From NCBI GenBank assembly GCA_013396655.1, contig WBMV01005969.1, positions 653,534 to 717,533 on the forward strand: 64,000 nt of DNA, written 5' to 3'. Within the stretch, counting starts at the first letter, position 1, and each line of letters opens with the position of its first letter. Below are positions 50,401 to 60,223 of this stretch, piece after piece. The DNA is from Campylorhamphus procurvoides. Lineage: Eukaryota > Chordata > Aves > Passeriformes > Dendrocolaptidae. Both the position numbers and the translations under genes were made by a program. Below the pieces are notes generated by a model. The model was not told the origin of the DNA, made no database searches, and was given only the letters and a program-made list of their open reading frames with translations.

Positions 50401-53400
50401 TTATATACATATCCTGAGGACTGATGGTTCTGTCTGGAACTGGACATTAATTTGCTGCTTAATAGTGGCAGTTTCCTCTTTGCCTTGGCTAGGGGTTGCC
50501 ATGAGAGTTCCACTTGGATGGGTTTCTGAAGCATTAAACATAATTATTTTATCTTCTGTATGTTCTCTACTGTGTGATTTATGTAAGCTGTTGTATCTAT
50601 GCCCCACAATGAAGCTACCAATAGCATTTATTCAGGTTTATACCAGTAACAGGCTTTATATCCCAGGAAGTGCACGGTGTCTGGCATGTTGTTAGCTCTA
50701 TTTGGAGAGCACACATGTCATGTTACTAACATATGACAGACCTCATTAGAAGTTCACTGGACATTTCTGAAGGAATAAGCTTTTATTGAACTTAGAGGTC
50801 ACATCACACCCTCTGTCCTTCTTCTGGCTTCCTTTACAGGTTCTCCCTATTTCTTAGCATCAAGATATGGTTCTTCCATACCTTCAAGGTCTTTAGTTGC
50901 TGTTGCCTTCTACAGCTGTCTTATCTCTCCTTCCCTCTCTCTCTGGTTACTTCAGCCTCTTTTTCACCTTTCCAACAGCTGCTTATTGGGTTTCAGTTGT
51001 CCTTTGTCTGTTCTGAGCTGGTCCTCCAAGGCACTGCTCCCCTATCAGTCAAATCCTTACCAACAGCAAAGAGATCTGGTGCTTATTCTACATAAATAAC
51101 TAAATAATTGACTGAATAATTGCATTATGTTAGTGATATCTTATAATCCATGGCTTCACTTGCTTAGACCTTATCATTGTGACACAGTTAATGCAAAATT
51201 TCTAAGCAAATGATTATGATTGATCTGCACTGGATATTGCCTAAAACTCGATGGGGTACTGCATGATAAACATAAAAGGACCCATTAAACTGGGTTGTGA
51301 GGCTAGGAATATAGTAGTATTTTATGAAGTTTGGTAGATATATTGTCCTTATTGCAAATCTAAGGATTGTCACAGTTTAAAAATCCAGATTTCAGATTGC
51401 TAAAAGAATATGAAAATGTTCTGCATTATGGGAGAGGGCACTTAAAACACCCATACAGGTTTAACTCAGTCTGGCTATTTAGAACAATTGTAGGACTGTC
51501 ATTAAGAATGACAGTAAGAATGAGAAACAGTGAGGAGCTGAAGAAATAGGAAAGGAAGGAGGGAGAAGTAGAAACCATTCCAATATGGTTGAATATCTAA
51601 ACTCAGAAATTTCGTATAACAGATCCAGGTAATCTGAGACATTTTGGATAACAGCTTACTTAAATCTGTGCAGTGACTGGGATGTTATTTATTTTATTCT
51701 AATTGGTCCTATAGTACTCATCCCTTCAGGGTGTCGATCAAAAGAAAGGCTTCCATTTGTCACAGAAAGATGACATATTAAAAATGGAGTTTGATTGAAC
51801 ATATAGAAAAAATAACAATTAGGACAACTTGAGCAAATAAAATACAGGGCTTACAAGGTGAATTTATCTACTTCAGAAAATACTTCAACATAAAAATTAT
51901 GCTGAGGAAAACTGATTTCAACAATTTGAATTCAACTCATCTGTCACACATTTATTTAAAATATTGCAAGCAACTAATTTATTACTTGCATCAGAATATT
52001 TTGATGTTTCAAAAGGCCTTTTAAAATTACCTTTCTGTGACATATCTATTATGAATTATTCATTTAGTATATGGATAGACAGTGTTTACAACATATTTTC
52101 TTCCAAATTTTGTTTTTCTCTGAATGTTTAAAAACTTTAAGGAGTTCTCTATTGTATATAGTAACGTGCAGTGGCTAACCTTAAAAATAAAGCATTTTTG
52201 CTTACTGCATTTTATGCAGAATTGGAGATCAGTTTATTTAACACAAGTCAGCAAATGCTTCTAAAGATTATATAATAATCTATGTTCTCATGAGTAACAC
52301 GGAATTGCCATACTATATAGTATTTGAAATGATGCAGATCTACAGGAAAAAAGATAGGAAAATGTTGCCATGCCAACTGCATGTGATTAGTGATGGCAGC
52401 TTGCTATCAGTGATTCTTAGCCTTATGGTCTTTCTTCCTTTGTGGTAGCTATATACAGGTATTGTCTCAAAGGGACCTCCATTCTCTCTTCCTTGGGATC
52501 AGTGTTTTGTAAAATAAAAACCTAAAAATGTCTTTAAGAGTACTTGTTTTATTGGGTCACATTATTTTAACTTTTGTATTGAGGAGCTGAGCCCTCATTA
52601 ATGTAGAAAAATCTGCTACAGCCACTGAAGGAGGTGTTCCAGTCATCTTCCTGTGACCCACGGGGCTATAAACTGTTTGCCAGGGCTGGAGTTTGAACAA
52701 GGTCCCAAATGCCGGCAAAGAATGTGAAGCCTTCAGAAAATGCATTGAAGCTTATGTTTTCTTTTGGAGATGTTTATGGTTGTTTCTGGTTTTGAAACCC
52801 AACAGAGTAGATCCTAACATTGCTGAGAAAACCATAACTAAGCAGCTGAGTGATTTATTTCTCATCATTACAGGTTGGCAGCTGGGTGACCTGAAGGCCA
52901 TCTCAGCTTGGCTGAAGCCAAAAAATAGTGGCTTTCAGCTAATAATACAGTGATAAGGAATTTTCTCTACATTTCTACAAAATACTTCTTGCTTTCATCT
53001 TCTAATAAATGAAGCCAGGAAATTGTTTTGTGCAGTGGTTTAAAATGTGACAGTGCATGATGACCAAAATGTGACTATAAATATAGATGTAAGTGGCAAT
53101 GAATTTGTTGACATTGGCTTTGTAAAAGGCAGTGGCAACAAAATGAGAGGATAGAAGAAGATAGAGGGGACTTGTTTTTACATTACTGTTAATTGATTTT
53201 AATTTTGCTGCCATCTTCCTATGATCCGTTGAAGTCTGAGTTTTGTGTATCCTTCTAAATGCCAAATCTGTGCATGACAGAGGTAAATGGTATTTGTGTC
53301 ACAGATTTTGATTGTATCTCTGTATTCACATTAGGTGAATTCAGATTAGTATTCAGTATAGGAATAATTATATATCATTATTCTTTGCAAAGAAAATTTT

Positions 53401-53649
53401 GATATGCTTTTATTGCACTGAGCTAATATTACTTAAATAATGCCTTAAGACAAAGAATCTTAGGAAATTCAGTGGAAGAAACTTTACATGTGTGTCATAG
53501 AAATATGTCTGTTTACATGCACCAACACAATGTTTACCCTTTTTGCAATAGGAGGTTTTTGACTTACATTCAACTTTAGATCTTCTATCAAACTCCTTTC
53601 CTGCAGATTTGATGCCAAGTCAGTATTTTTACAGATTTTTTTTCAGTTT
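44440..53649. other. Long unique region, no gene seen
   Basis: Nine kilobases with no gene, RNA or repeat that I can support. A 171-codon plus-strand frame at 50,180-50,695 is among the two longest in the window, but its residues (Leu/Cys/Ile-rich, no motif) resemble nothing I know. GC-richer patches at 47,990-48,520 and 49,540-50,160 carry overlapping frames on both strands. 50,790-51,050 is C/T-rich. None gives a supported call. Confidence 0.5.
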
Positions 53650-54130
53650 GCTAAGATCTTTTTGAATTCTTAACCCATTTTCTCATTACTGTGTCAAATG
53701 AAAATGTAACAACCCTATGTCCTGCACTGTCTTCCAGGCCATTAATAAATATAGTGGGTAATGTGAGCTCAAGATATGTCTGTGGTGAAATGATGCTTGA
53801 CACTGCCTTTCTTTTTGACCATGAACCATCCGCTGCATATCTGACCAGTTTTTCTTCCCATGTTCTAGTAGTTTCACCTGGACCAACTTTCTCTAGCTCC
53901 TTTTTTATATTTCTTAAGAAAATATCAAGAGTCTTACACAAATGAAGGCATTTGACATCTTTTCCTCTGTCCACAAAGCCTGTTGACCGTCAAAAATGGA
54001 AATTTTATGGGTCTGGATTGATTTGTGCTTGACAGATCCACCTGTCCACTTACTTGCTTCTTTGGAATCTTAACTTTTGCAAATAGTTTATCTGATTTCC
54101 CAGCATTTCCTGGGAAGTTAATTCTCTTCT
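53650..54130 (-). mobile_element. Ancient CR1 LINE, reverse-transcriptase part (left of LTR)
   Basis: Minus-strand CR1 remnant. Near 53,957-53,989 the reverse complement encodes a VD-[RE]-GKDV segment equivalent to the VDxGKAVD start of an RT motif, with the strand's 'tttgacat' matching the following AFD region. Near 53,729-53,754 it encodes IFINGLED, matching the FNIFINDLxD motif, about 95 codons further on as in intact CR1. To the right, 'gatttgtgcttgacagatcc' and 'ttttgcaaatag' continue the upstream RT sequence of older, reptile-type CR1. A 107-codon frame survives (53,651-53,974), but the SGVPQGS region between the motifs is not recognisable, so it is inactive. The element is interrupted at about 54,130 by an LTR and resumes at 54,621. 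Confidence 0.65.
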
Positions 54131-54620
54131 ACCCAACCACTCTATCACTCCCCTTCCCAGCTGTAAAGGGGAGAGAGAATAAGATGGAAAATGACTCATG
54201 GGTTGAGCTAAAGCAGTTTACTAAAGCAAAAATCAAAAGCTTGTGCAGGCACAAGTGAAGTGAAGAATAGCAAAGTTTATTCTCTACTTCCCATCAGCAG
54301 ATGTTCAGCCACTTCCTGAGAAGCACGGCTTCAGCAACACATAATGGTTTCTTAGCAGGCAGTCTTTGGAAAAAACGAATGCTGCCCCTTCCTGCTCCTT
54401 TCCTTTGCTTTTGTATCTCAGCTGACATCATATGGTATGGAATAACCCTCTGGTTAGTGTGGGTCAGCTGGCCTACTTGTGACTCTTCCAAGAATCTTGC
54501 CCTCAATTGGGGAAGGGATGTTCTGTGCTCAGCCATTGCCGAAACACTGGTGTGTGATCAACACCCTTCTAGCTACCAGTACAATGCACAGCATTGTGAG
54601 GGCTGCTGTGCCCAATACAG
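54131..54620 (-). mobile_element. ERV LTR inserted in old CR1, minus strand
   Basis: A diverged LTR in reverse orientation, homologous to the LTR at 59,633-60,218. Shared segments, comparing opposite strands: 'ccataccatatgatgtca' (54,423-54,440) against 'ccataccagatgatgtca' (59,883-59,900); 'tggctgaacatctgctgatg' (54,293-54,312) against 'tggctgaacacttgtctg' plus 'ctgatg' (60,013-60,036); and the 'gttgagctaaagcagttt' region (54,203-54,222) against the reverse complement near 60,095-60,116. The TATA box is degenerate. The right (5') end appears to have lost about 25-30 bp just before the terminal CCAATACA. The left edge is uncertain by about 10 bp and no clear target-site duplication is visible. 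No internal proviral sequence is present, so this is a solo or truncated LTR. A 134-codon plus-strand frame (54,301-54,705) across it is a by-product. Confidence 0.85.
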
Positions 54621-56080
54621 GTTGCTTGTGAGATCTTTTTCAGTTTCCCAGATCATGAAGGCAAGCACTAATTCTGCCACTGACTCACCATATTTAAGCA
54701 GATAAAGCGAATTCCACTAGGCCTAGCAATTTGAAAAAGAAAGAACAAACTCCAAACTGAAGTGCTCAGTTAAGTAACCTAGATCCTAGATTCTTTTTCC
54801 TCATGTCTGATAGCTTTTGATCTCATCTAGCATTTTACTGAAGACTGAAGCAAAGGAAGATATTGAGCATTTCAGTCTTCTAGCTTCCTCTTTTTTAAAA
54901 AAAGTAAAAACCTTTTTTTTTACCTGTTAATGGATTTCTGGATTTTTTTCCTCCCCTTTGTATTTGCCTTGAGTCATATCTCATTTTAAGTAATGACTCT
55001 CTGCAGTAATTCTAAGTAGTCAGAGTTTATTTCCACTTCTGGTATATCTCTTTCTTCTCTTGGAGGTCATCATGGTTTAGCAAACTGCATTCTTGCTACC
55101 TTTCCTACCCATCTTACAGACTAGAACATTCCACAGTTTTGCTTAAATTGCCTCCTTAGGGATCAGCATTTCTGTTCTCCTTTTACTTCTTTCCAGTGGG
55201 ATCTTATTTATTACTTCTTTGAGTTCCTCTTTGCTTTTTTCCGCTTTTGGAGACTTTAACTCTCATTTCTTCATCTTCTTCTCCTATTTTTACCTTCTAC
55301 TCTGACATTTTCAAATAACCATTCCCTACAGGCAAGACTGAGATTCAGACCTACCTCCCTTCTCGTTGTTTGCACAATTTTCTGCATCAAAATATCATCA
55401 AACATCTTCTTCAGGAAGTTTCTAGAGAGCCTGGTCTACTCTTTCCCAAGAGTAGAGGAAGCTTTCAAGCTTCCTCTTACTTTGAAGCCCTGTACCTTAG
55501 GGGCTTTCTGCTAATTTCTCACAGAAGCGTCTTCCACTTGATCCCTCTGGTTTGTTGGTTGACATTTGCCAGGATAACACCTCTGCTCTTTTTTCTCATT
55601 ATTATCCAAATGCCTCTCTATAGATCTTTCTATATTTTGCCACTTTTCTGTACCTCTTCACTCCTTTTTCCTGTCTGAACAAGCTGTTAAATATTCCAGC
55701 CATGTGAGTATTCCCAGCAGGTCTCTATTCTAGTTGACTCATAATTTTATTCTTGTTTGAAGACTTTCAGCTCTGCCAGATAGCTCCTCATGCGTTTTGT
55801 ATTAATACACAGGCAACTAAAATGCTGTCTGTTCTCTACCTTTTTTGTTCTTTCTTCAACCTTGTTTTCCTATTTTTTTGTTACTCTTTTCCCTCATCCA
55901 GGTGAGCATTGCTTACACTTACTTTTCTCACTTATTTCCAGCTATCAAGCTTTTGTTCCAAGATGCTGTTTTTCTTTTTTGTGAGACTGTTCCTTTTCTT
56001 CTCAGAAATTCTTCTCAGACCTTCTTGACAAAGTTAGCTGTGCATAAAATTATTCTGAGGATGTCTCTGTCCATGTAGCT
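54621..56080 (-). mobile_element. Ancient CR1 LINE, endonuclease and linker part (right of LTR)
   Basis: Continuation of the same minus-strand CR1 beyond the LTR. Read on the plus strand it follows the reverse complement of older CR1 in order. A 'actgaagactgaagcaaagg' and 'gagcatttcagtc' segment lies at 54,838-54,876, then 'gtgggatcttatttattac' with 'ttctttgagttc' (55,197-55,226). Next come 'attattatccaaatgcctct' (55,599-55,618) and 'gttaaatattccagccatgt' (55,687-55,706), then 'cccagcaggtctctattct' (55,713-55,731). The last corresponds to the TETWWD endonuclease motif. 'gaggatgtctctgtccatgt' (56,057-56,076) marks the region before the endonuclease. Order and spacing fit an element truncated upstream of ORF2. 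All reading frames are destroyed; divergence is high. Pyrimidine-rich plus-strand frames of up to 102 codons (55,370-55,678) are antisense by-products. Confidence 0.65.
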
Positions 56081-59000
56081 ATTAAAAAAAGAAAGAAAAT
56101 GTTATTAACCTTTTGGCATAAAATGGAGGTTTTGACAATGATGCTGAAAATATGTTTTTGTATTGTATCATTTGCCACTGCTGCTTTTGCATTGTTATTA
56201 TTTCAGAGATTTCCTAGGAATGTTTTAGTATCTTTGAATGAAGACCTGGTCTGATTGCATATCTGGAAGAGAGAGATAACTACTAATAACTGTTCTTTGG
56301 AGTATATATTATCACAATAGGTCACTCATTCACCTGCTCACAGAGCTGTTTTTTCCCTAGGCTTACTTTGCTTTAAGGCATACTGATTTTATTATCTTTA
56401 CCCATTTTATGCTCTTCATAGTTCTTCAAACTACTACCTTGTGCCTGCAATTTTTCCTCTGACAACTTTGATATCTGTTATGCTGACATTATTTCATACC
56501 TACTTGGGACAGTTAAATGATTTTTTTTCCCTGCATTTGGGTTCATGTAGAGTCATGGAGAAGTGATCTCTACATTTTTTAATATGACATACAATTGTTT
56601 CCTGTATTTCTTTACCTTTTCCAATTCTTTTTCCTTTTGTTATCTGATTCTAGCAAGTGATCTTTATCATATATTGACATGATAAATATATTCTCAAATT
56701 TCTAGTTTTATTGTATGAAATGCTTCTGAATCAGAAGACTTGTTGTTTGTGATCACTATGTTTTATTATTACATAGCTTGCATTTATATGACCTGAAGGT
56801 TTTCTTATGGTCTACAAAAGAAAAATAGTGTAATTTTTTTACTTATTGCAAGGTAGAAAGGATTCTGTTTGCTTGTTTGTTTTCTTTTAAAACAAGCAGC
56901 TGTTTCTAAAGCTAAGAATAGCATCAAGGAATACAATATTGGGTAAAGATATTTCAAAGATCACTTAAAAAATTCTGTAGGTGTATTATACAGACCTATA
57001 GTAAGAACAGCTTTACTAAAGAGGTTAAAAATAAAGTTCTGTTGTTATTCCAGATTATGTATTACGCTGTTATATTGCAGAAAGAATTGTGGGCTTTTTT
57101 TTCCATCTAACCTAGGAGAATATCTGAATAATCATTTAAATCAAGCACTGACATCTGCATGTGCTTTACTTGGCTTGTTTTTAATCAACAAACTGTCAGC
57201 CTATGATATTACTGTAAGTACACAATTCAAGTGCCAAGAAATTACAGGACATTTTAAATCCTGGGTCTGTGTTAGTTAGTGAGTTAATACAAGTGCATCT
57301 AAGATATATGCCTCATGCCCGAACAGATACAAAGTCTGCTTATTTTGGCTGGTGGAAGTGCATCCTGGAATGTGTTATTCCACTTAGAACAGCTTGTTGA
57401 AAAAGAAAAGGGAAAAAAAATACCAAAAAAAAAGACAAGAAGTTTCTAAATGTCAGTTTCTCTAGTTTAGGAGTTATTAATCCACCAAGAATTTCAAAGT
57501 AGAATAGTTCTTGATGCATGATGAGGAAATATGTATCATAAATACAGGAAAAAAATCCAGGAGGAAAAAAACCCACAAAGCAAAACAGTCAGGAGGAGAG
57601 ATTTACTGCAGTGTTAGTATTGCACTAGCCTATGTTTGCTCTAACTTGCCATAAGCTCACTGAAGCTGGTCTTCTTTTAATCTGACCACAGTAGCTCAGT
57701 TGACCCTTTCAGCAGCAGTCCCACCAGGCAAGGTCTGCTCTGGCTGCCGGGAGTTGCTTCAGAAAGGAAAGCCGAGGCCACTTGGCGTGATGGAGTTTGG
57801 TTCATTGACCATAGCATGATGGAATACTTTCCTACTTATCCATCCTTTTCCTTTCTTATAACTTTTTTTGTCTTTTTTTTTTTCTTCTTTTCTTGTTCTC
57901 TGTTCCAGAACAGCGAGTTAGTGGGATTTAAGAGACTAACCCTCACCACTATTTCTCTAGTCATTTTTAACTGAAGAAAATAAAGCTGGAAGGAAATAAA
58001 GGTTTGGCATCAGTTTCATTTGGTGCTGATCATCAGAGATGCCACAGACCTCAAAGAAAGCCTGGCAGACCTTGTGTTAGCAGGGCTTTGGAAAAAACTC
58101 TACCACTCAGATGACTGGGAGCAAGGTGCCAAGCATTTGAGGCAAAGCTGTCTTGATTTTGTGCTAGATCTCTTCAGAGATCAGCTGGGGAGAGTGCGAC
58201 TAGCAGAACTGGAAGGCCAAGTTGATACCAGGACCTTCTGTAACTCCTGTACCTGCAGAAGAAACTGTCAATTGCGAAATAGAGGACAGAAAAATGCTGC
58301 TTTGCCATGCTCTTCCTCCAGGTTCTAAAATAAAGGTCATACTAATGAAGAAATCAGTTTCTGAGCAAAATTTGAGTGTGTGAATGTATTTGAGCTGCAC
58401 AAGTATGAGTTGCAGAGAGGGAAAAAGAGATGCAGCCACATTTCCCATTTAGAGAAAAAACAAATCTTTTAAAATCCTGTTTCCTATAATCACAGTGCAT
58501 GGTTGAACAGATACATTTTCTTGTATCTTATGTCACTTCTCACTTATGTGACTTCTGAGACATCAGACACTGTCAGATGTTAGAAGTAGGATGCTGGGCT
58601 AGGTATGGCAGTTCTTGTGTTCCTGCTGGGGTTGCCACTGTTTGTCTGCATTCAAAGATGGGTTTGAGCAGAACTGAGCTGATAAAGAAAGGAAATCAGC
58701 ATAGAGCATACAGTAACTCATTCTCTTAAGGATTTGGCATGGCATTCAAGGGAAACCAATTATGATTTATGTCAATACAACACAGATAATTTCCTATTGA
58801 TTGACTGCCAGATCCTTCATAAAATAATGAGTTAGGCCTGATGCCAGTGATTTTTGGGCACCAGTGTTTCTATTTCATATGCCCTTGACAAAGCTTGTCT
58901 CAAAAATTTGTGAGTTAAGTGAGTTTATAAGTTCTCCTGACATATGCAAACTCAAGCAAACATAGGCTGTGATTCCCTTTAGTGTTAGTGGGGTTTTGAA

Positions 59001-59632
59001 AGGCATGCTCTTATCTATGCATTTGGCTGGAGGTCTGACAAATGGTGAGTTTTCGTTCATTACTTGAAAAACAAACAAAGGAGTTGCTCTGTTTGCTATG
59101 GATTCCCCTTAGGAGATTAGTGCATGCCCAGATTCAAAGTAGTTTTCAAAGAAAATAACTCATACGTTTAAGCCTGAGGTTATCTGGAAGCAAGTGGTAT
59201 GTCTCGAGTACTAACCAGTGTGGGGAAAATCCTCCATGCTGATCTGGGAGAGTCATTTACGTGTTTTCTATGCTGCAGCCCTGACCAATGCCAGGTTTTG
59301 CCAGTCACTGTGGAGCATGTATGTGTGTGTATATTATTCAAGAGACACAGAACTGAATTTTCCTACACTAAAGATGAAGAGATGAGGACTGGCCATGGCT
59401 GGACTGTTTATGGTGTAGGATGAGTGAGTGGCCGATTCTCCCTTTTCAGAGGTGTGAGGGGAGTAAGGCAACTGTGGCTTCTGGAGGGGACACATATCCT
59501 CTCTCTCAAGAGAAGTTGCTGTCCCAAACACACATCTTCTCCCTTGAAAGCATCTACAGGTTTCTGGTCTTTTGCTTCCTTCCCATAAGCAATCAAGTCA
59601 CAGACATTTGGGGTAAGAAGTGCAGCCCTTTC
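56081..59632. other. Unique sequence; one unexplained open frame
   Basis: No named gene. A plus-strand frame at 58,020-58,328 looks more protein-like than others (see findings) but lacks an ATG start and a known domain. A pyrimidine tract (57,861-57,906) lies upstream. The remainder is AT-rich and featureless. Confidence 0.5.
59628..59632 (+). repeat. Target-site duplication, left copy (CTTTC)
   Basis: Five bases immediately before the LTR, identical to the five bases after it (60,219-60,223). A 5-bp duplication is made by the integrase of several retrovirus classes. Confidence 0.85.
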
Positions 59633-59892
59633 TGTGCTGGTTTTGGCTGCGGTAGACTTAAATTTCTTCATAGTAGCTGGTGTGGGGCTATGTTTTGGAT
59701 TTGGGCTGAAGACAGTGTTGGTAACACAGGGATTTTTTTAGTTACTGCTGAGCAGCACTTACTCAGTGCCAAGGCCTTTTCTGCTTCTCACCCCACCCTA
59801 TCAGTGAATGGACTGGGGATGCATGAGAAGATGGGAGGGGACACAGCCAAGGCAGCTGACCTCAACTGGCCCAAGGAATATCCCATACCAGA

Positions 59893-59900
59893 TGATGTCA
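59893..59900 (+). promoter_or_regulatory. CRE-like site in LTR U3
   Basis: TGATGTCA, one base from the cAMP-response element palindrome TGACGTCA, placed eight bases before the TATA box. The change at the CpG is what deamination would produce. The homologous LTR at 54,131-54,620 carries the same octamer (plus-strand TGACATCA at 54,423-54,430). Confidence 0.5.
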
Positions 59901-59907
59901 TGGTCAG

Positions 59908-59915
59908 TATATAAA
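59908..59915 (+). promoter_or_regulatory. TATA box of the LTR promoter
   Basis: TATATAAA at the U3/R boundary of the LTR, followed by GCTGTAGG. Intact in sequence; whether it still drives any transcript is unknown. Confidence 0.6.
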
Positions 59916-60218
59916 GCTGTAGGAAGAAGGAGGAAGGCAGCTGCATTCATAGTGATGGCGTTTTTCTTCCCAAGTAACCATTTCCCATGATGGACCCTGA
60001 GTTCCCTGGGGATGGCTGAACACTTGTCTGCTGATGTAGTGAATTAACTCCTTGTTTTGTTTGCTTGTGTTTGTGGTTTTTGCTTTACCTTTTAAAGTCT
60101 CTTTATCTCAACTTATGAATTTTCTAATTATTACCCTTCTGATTCTCTTCCCAGTTCTACCAAGGTGGAGTGAGTGGTTGTGTGATGCTTAGTTGCTAGC
60201 TGGGGCTAAACCAGTACA

Positions 60219-60223
60219 CTTTC
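60219..60223 (+). repeat. Target-site duplication, right copy (CTTTC)
   Basis: Directly follows the LTR terminal ACA and matches 59,628-59,632 exactly, which fixes both LTR ends. Confidence 0.85.

Larger units (their letters stand above)
59633..60218 (+). mobile_element. Solo LTR of an avian endogenous retrovirus
   Basis: A 586-bp LTR starting TGTGCTGGTTTTGGCTG and ending GCTAAACCAGTACA, bounded by a perfect 5-bp duplication (CTTTC). Landmarks of a widespread avian LTR follow in order: 'cttcatagtagctggtgtgg', 'gctatgttttggattt', 'aaggccttttctgcttctca', 'ggaggggacacagcca', 'gatgatgtca', TATATAAA, 'gatggcgtttttcttcccaa', 'gatggctgaaca' and 'gagtgagtggttgtgtgatg'. U3 holds a CRE-like site and TATA box. 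The R/U5 part holds a weak poly-A region ('ctttttatctc'-like, near 60,095-60,110). No proviral genes flank it, so the provirus was reduced by LTR-LTR recombination. A 164-codon frame (59,420-59,914) crosses the left edge and is a by-product. The family resembles an ERV-L or ERV-K-like avian group; a 5-bp duplication favours the former. Confidence 0.93.

Noticed and set aside
50180..50695. 171-codon plus-strand open frame
   Set aside because: Long for this sequence, but there is no domain, no credible membrane topology or signal arrangement, no splice or promoter context, and a composition driven by local T-richness.
59420..59914. 164-codon plus-strand open frame
   Set aside because: Most of it lies inside the LTR U3 and simply translates noncoding LTR sequence.
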